A DNA stretch of 64,000 nt. Origin: Amblyornis subalaris (Eukaryota > Chordata > Aves > Passeriformes > Ptilonorhynchidae). The stretch is taken from assembly GCA_018881555.1 (NCBI GenBank), contig JACAXG010000237.1:348001-412000 (forward strand), given 5' to 3'. The stretch's first letter is position 1; every line of letters starts with the position of its first letter. A program made the translations under genes and the position numbers. Below are positions 61,730 through 64,000 of this stretch, piece after piece. The notes under the pieces were generated by a model. That model had not been told where the DNA came from and did not search any database. It saw only the letters and a list, made by a program, of their open reading frames with translations.

Positions 61730-62885
61730 TGTGTTGCAGACCCCAGCGCCAGGCTTGATGCTGCTCTGCAGGTGGGACAGTGAGGACCCAGCAGAAGAAT
61801 GAAGGAACTGCTGGAGCACTGGGAATGTCTCACCAGGAGCGCCCAGGAGCTCCACGTGCTCAGTTACTGGGGAAGAAAGTCCGGGAGATGATGCGATCCC
61901 CGTGAGCAGAGCCCCGAGCCCCACAGGGACCCTCTGGCTGGTGTGGAGCAGGCCTGGGAGCTGAGCCGGGGCAGGAGCCGAGCTGGAGCGATCCAAACCA
62001 GGACTGGGGATGGGCNGTGAACTGGGAATGGCGGTTAACCGCGGGAACAGGCCCAACAGCGCCGGCACGTGCCGAGCCCCGCGGCGGGGAAGCGGGATGG
62101 CGGCTGGGCCCGGGCGCCAGGTGAGCAGAGCCTGCCCGCGGGTTNCTCCCGCGCCGGGAGCCCCAACCGGCCCGCGGCCTCGAGGCGAGCGGGACCCGGA
62201 GCAATCCCACCAATCCCACGCCCCGGAGCCGCCGCGGCACGAGCGCACCTGGCACACGCGTGTCCTCGGCACGCACCGGCCGCGCCTGCCAGGCCCACGC
62301 GCTTCCCCCAGGGCACCGCGCCTCGCCGGGGCACGGCCCGTGAGGAGGCGGCGGGCAGGGAGGTGCCAAAATAAAACTCCCTGCACGAAAACCACCGCCT
62401 GAGGGTCTCCGAGCGGCCGGCACGGCACGGCGCGGTGTGGCACGGCACGGGGCGCCGCGNGCGAAGCAGCGGCTGCCACTGGATTTCAGGGCCGGCCGTG
62501 GGGACATCGGGGGACACNGGGACACACCGGGGCTGCGGCCTCGCCGGCGGGCAGCGGCGTCCCGCCGTTCCTCGAGAGAGCTGCATGTCACGGAAGCTGC
62601 TCCACTGGGAAGTTTGGAGCTGACTCAGCACGAGGGGCCAGCGCGGGAGCTGCCGGGAGCCGCAGGGCCGGGTCCCACACTCCACTGGCTCCGGGGCGTC
62701 CCGGGGGTCTCCCCGCGGCCGGGCCGGGCGGGATGCGGGTGCCCGGCGCGGCGGCGAGCGTGGAACGCGGCCGGTCCCGCGGTGACACCGGCGACGTCAC
62801 ACAAAGGGCAGAAACACAGAAAGAGGAACTGAGCGAGCAGGAAAATCTCATTTGCCCACAGGTTCGCGCAGGCGAAACACCCCGG
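61730..62885. other. upstream DNMT3A flank, moderately CpG-rich, no gene seen
   Basis: CpG-rich at 62.04-62.35 kb and 62.65-62.80 kb; contains an isolated AP-1 TGACTCA near 62621. No exon is supported. Confidence 0.4.
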
Positions 62886-63420
62886 AAAGGGGGGGAGGAA
62901 ATAGCAGTGGGAGGGAGAGAGGAGTGAGGGGGAAGGGGAAGGGATGGGAAGGGGGAAGTGAGGGGGAAGGGAGACAGCAGTGGGAAGTGAATGGGAAGTG
63001 GGAAGTGAGTGGGAGGGGGGAAGTGAGTGGAAAGAGGGGGGAAGCGAGTGGGAGGGGGGAAGTGAGTGGAAATGGGAGGAAGTGAGTGGGAAGGGGGAAG
63101 CAACAGGGAAGGGGAAGTGATGGGAAAGGTGGAAGGAAGAGGGAGATGAGAAGCCAGAGGGATGGGGGAGCGAGAGGGCAGTGGGAAGTGAGCAGGAAGT
63201 GGAAAGAGCCCAGGAAGAAGGAAGTGAGAGGGAAAGGGAAGGGACAAGAAAGGGAAAACGAGCAGGACGGGGGAAGCCAGCAGGAAGCGGGAAGTGAGNG
63301 TGAAGGGGGAAGCGATAGGGGAGGGGAAGGGAGAAGGAAGGGGGAAGCAAGCAGGTAGGGGAAGAGAGCAGGAAGAGGGAAGTGAGTGGGAAGGGGGCGA
63401 AGCAGGAGGGAAGAGGGAAA
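62886..63420. repeat. polypurine GGGAAGTGAG minisatellite
   Basis: About 530 bases, nearly all purine with interspersed T, of GGGAAGTGAGTGG/GGGGGAAG units of 8-14 bp. Confidence 0.92.
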
Positions 63421-63429
63421 CACGCCGTG

Positions 63430-64000
63430 GCCCAGCTGGGGGATCCAGGAGCGGGAAGCAGCGGGCAGGATGGGCAGGATGGGCAGGAGCAGGAGGCTGG
63501 GCAGGACGGGCAGCCCCCCGCGCCCCGCCAGGCCCCTGCCCGGCCGCCCCCTCCCGCACTGCCCCGCGGCGCTGCGCCTCCCCCGGGGGGGATTTTTGGT
63601 GCAAAACCCCCGAAGTTTGGGCAAGGCCGGCCCGGCCAGGTCCCCCCCACGGGCGGCCCCGCCGCGGGCAGGGCTGGGGCGGCCGCGGCCCCGCGTCTCT
63701 CCGGGGNGCACACGGCAGTGACACCGCGGGCCGGGAGGGGACCGGGGGGACACCCGGCGGTGCCACCGGGCCCCGCTGCCCTTCAGCCGCCCGCGCGGCG
63801 CTCAAGGACACGGCGGCGCCGCGGGGGCCGGGCCGGCCGGGCCGCGCAGCAACCCCCGCCCGCACGGCCGGGCCGAGCGGGGCCGGGCCGGGCGGGGGCG
63901 GCGCGGGGCCGGGGGGGCCCGGCGGGCCCGGCCCTGCCGTGTTTTCCTGCCGCGGGCCCGGGACGGCGGAGACCGGGGCCGCGCGGGACCGGGCCGAGAC
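63430..64000. promoter_or_regulatory. CpG island running off the right edge
   Basis: Extremely GC-rich, CpG-dense from 63.7 kb to the end (GCCGGGCCGG-type runs). It could be the distal DNMT3A promoter or that of an upstream gene outside the window. Confidence 0.5.

Noticed and set aside
62588..63865. Minus-strand open frames rich in Ser-Leu-Pro-His-Phe
   Set aside because: Translation of the polypurine GGGAAGTGAG array; no independent support.

Overview
This window is vertebrate nuclear DNA, almost certainly from a bird. The evidence is antisense and sense copies of CR1 LINEs, solo-LTR-like insertions, very GC-rich CpG islands, short introns and an unusual density of minisatellites. Passerine or microchromosomal origin is an inference only. 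It holds three complete protein-coding genes, all on the minus strand and head-to-tail, plus the 3' part of a U1 snRNA gene on the plus strand at the left edge. I rebuilt every coding exon from splice sites and reading phase.

Layout from left to right: 1-93, U1 snRNA 3' part (+). 490-~7.8 kb, MAPRE3 (EB3, microtubule plus-end protein; CDS 1274-3318, 6 coding exons, 280 aa), with a CpG island at about 4.4-7.76 kb and an array of X-box-like motifs just upstream. 8.9-~22 kb, DPYSL5 (CRMP5; CDS 10154-17344, 12 coding exons, 564 aa), with a CpG island at about 20.0-22.2 kb. 22.2-25.4 kb, an intergenic stretch with a CR1 LINE split by an LTR-like insertion. 25.5-57 kb, DNMT3A (de novo DNA methyltransferase; CDS 29441-57056, 22 coding exons, 930 aa) with a roughly 3.9 kb 3'UTR. 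An internal CpG island at about 37.65-38.66 kb fits the short DNMT3A2 isoform promoter. 57-64 kb, 5' flank or first intron of DNMT3A with CpG islands and several tandem arrays.

The genes do not form a pathway. MAPRE3 and DPYSL5 both act on the neuronal cytoskeleton and are neighbours in other vertebrates; DNMT3A is a chromatin enzyme. The unusual aspects are the compaction (three genes that together span hundreds of kb in mammals fit in about 57 kb), the tandem-repeat load inside introns and the DNMT3A 3'UTR, one GC-AG intron, and several clusters of regulatory motifs. I see no prokaryotic system, CRISPR array or tRNA. Single unresolved bases (n) are scattered through non-coding DNA, and none falls in a coding exon.
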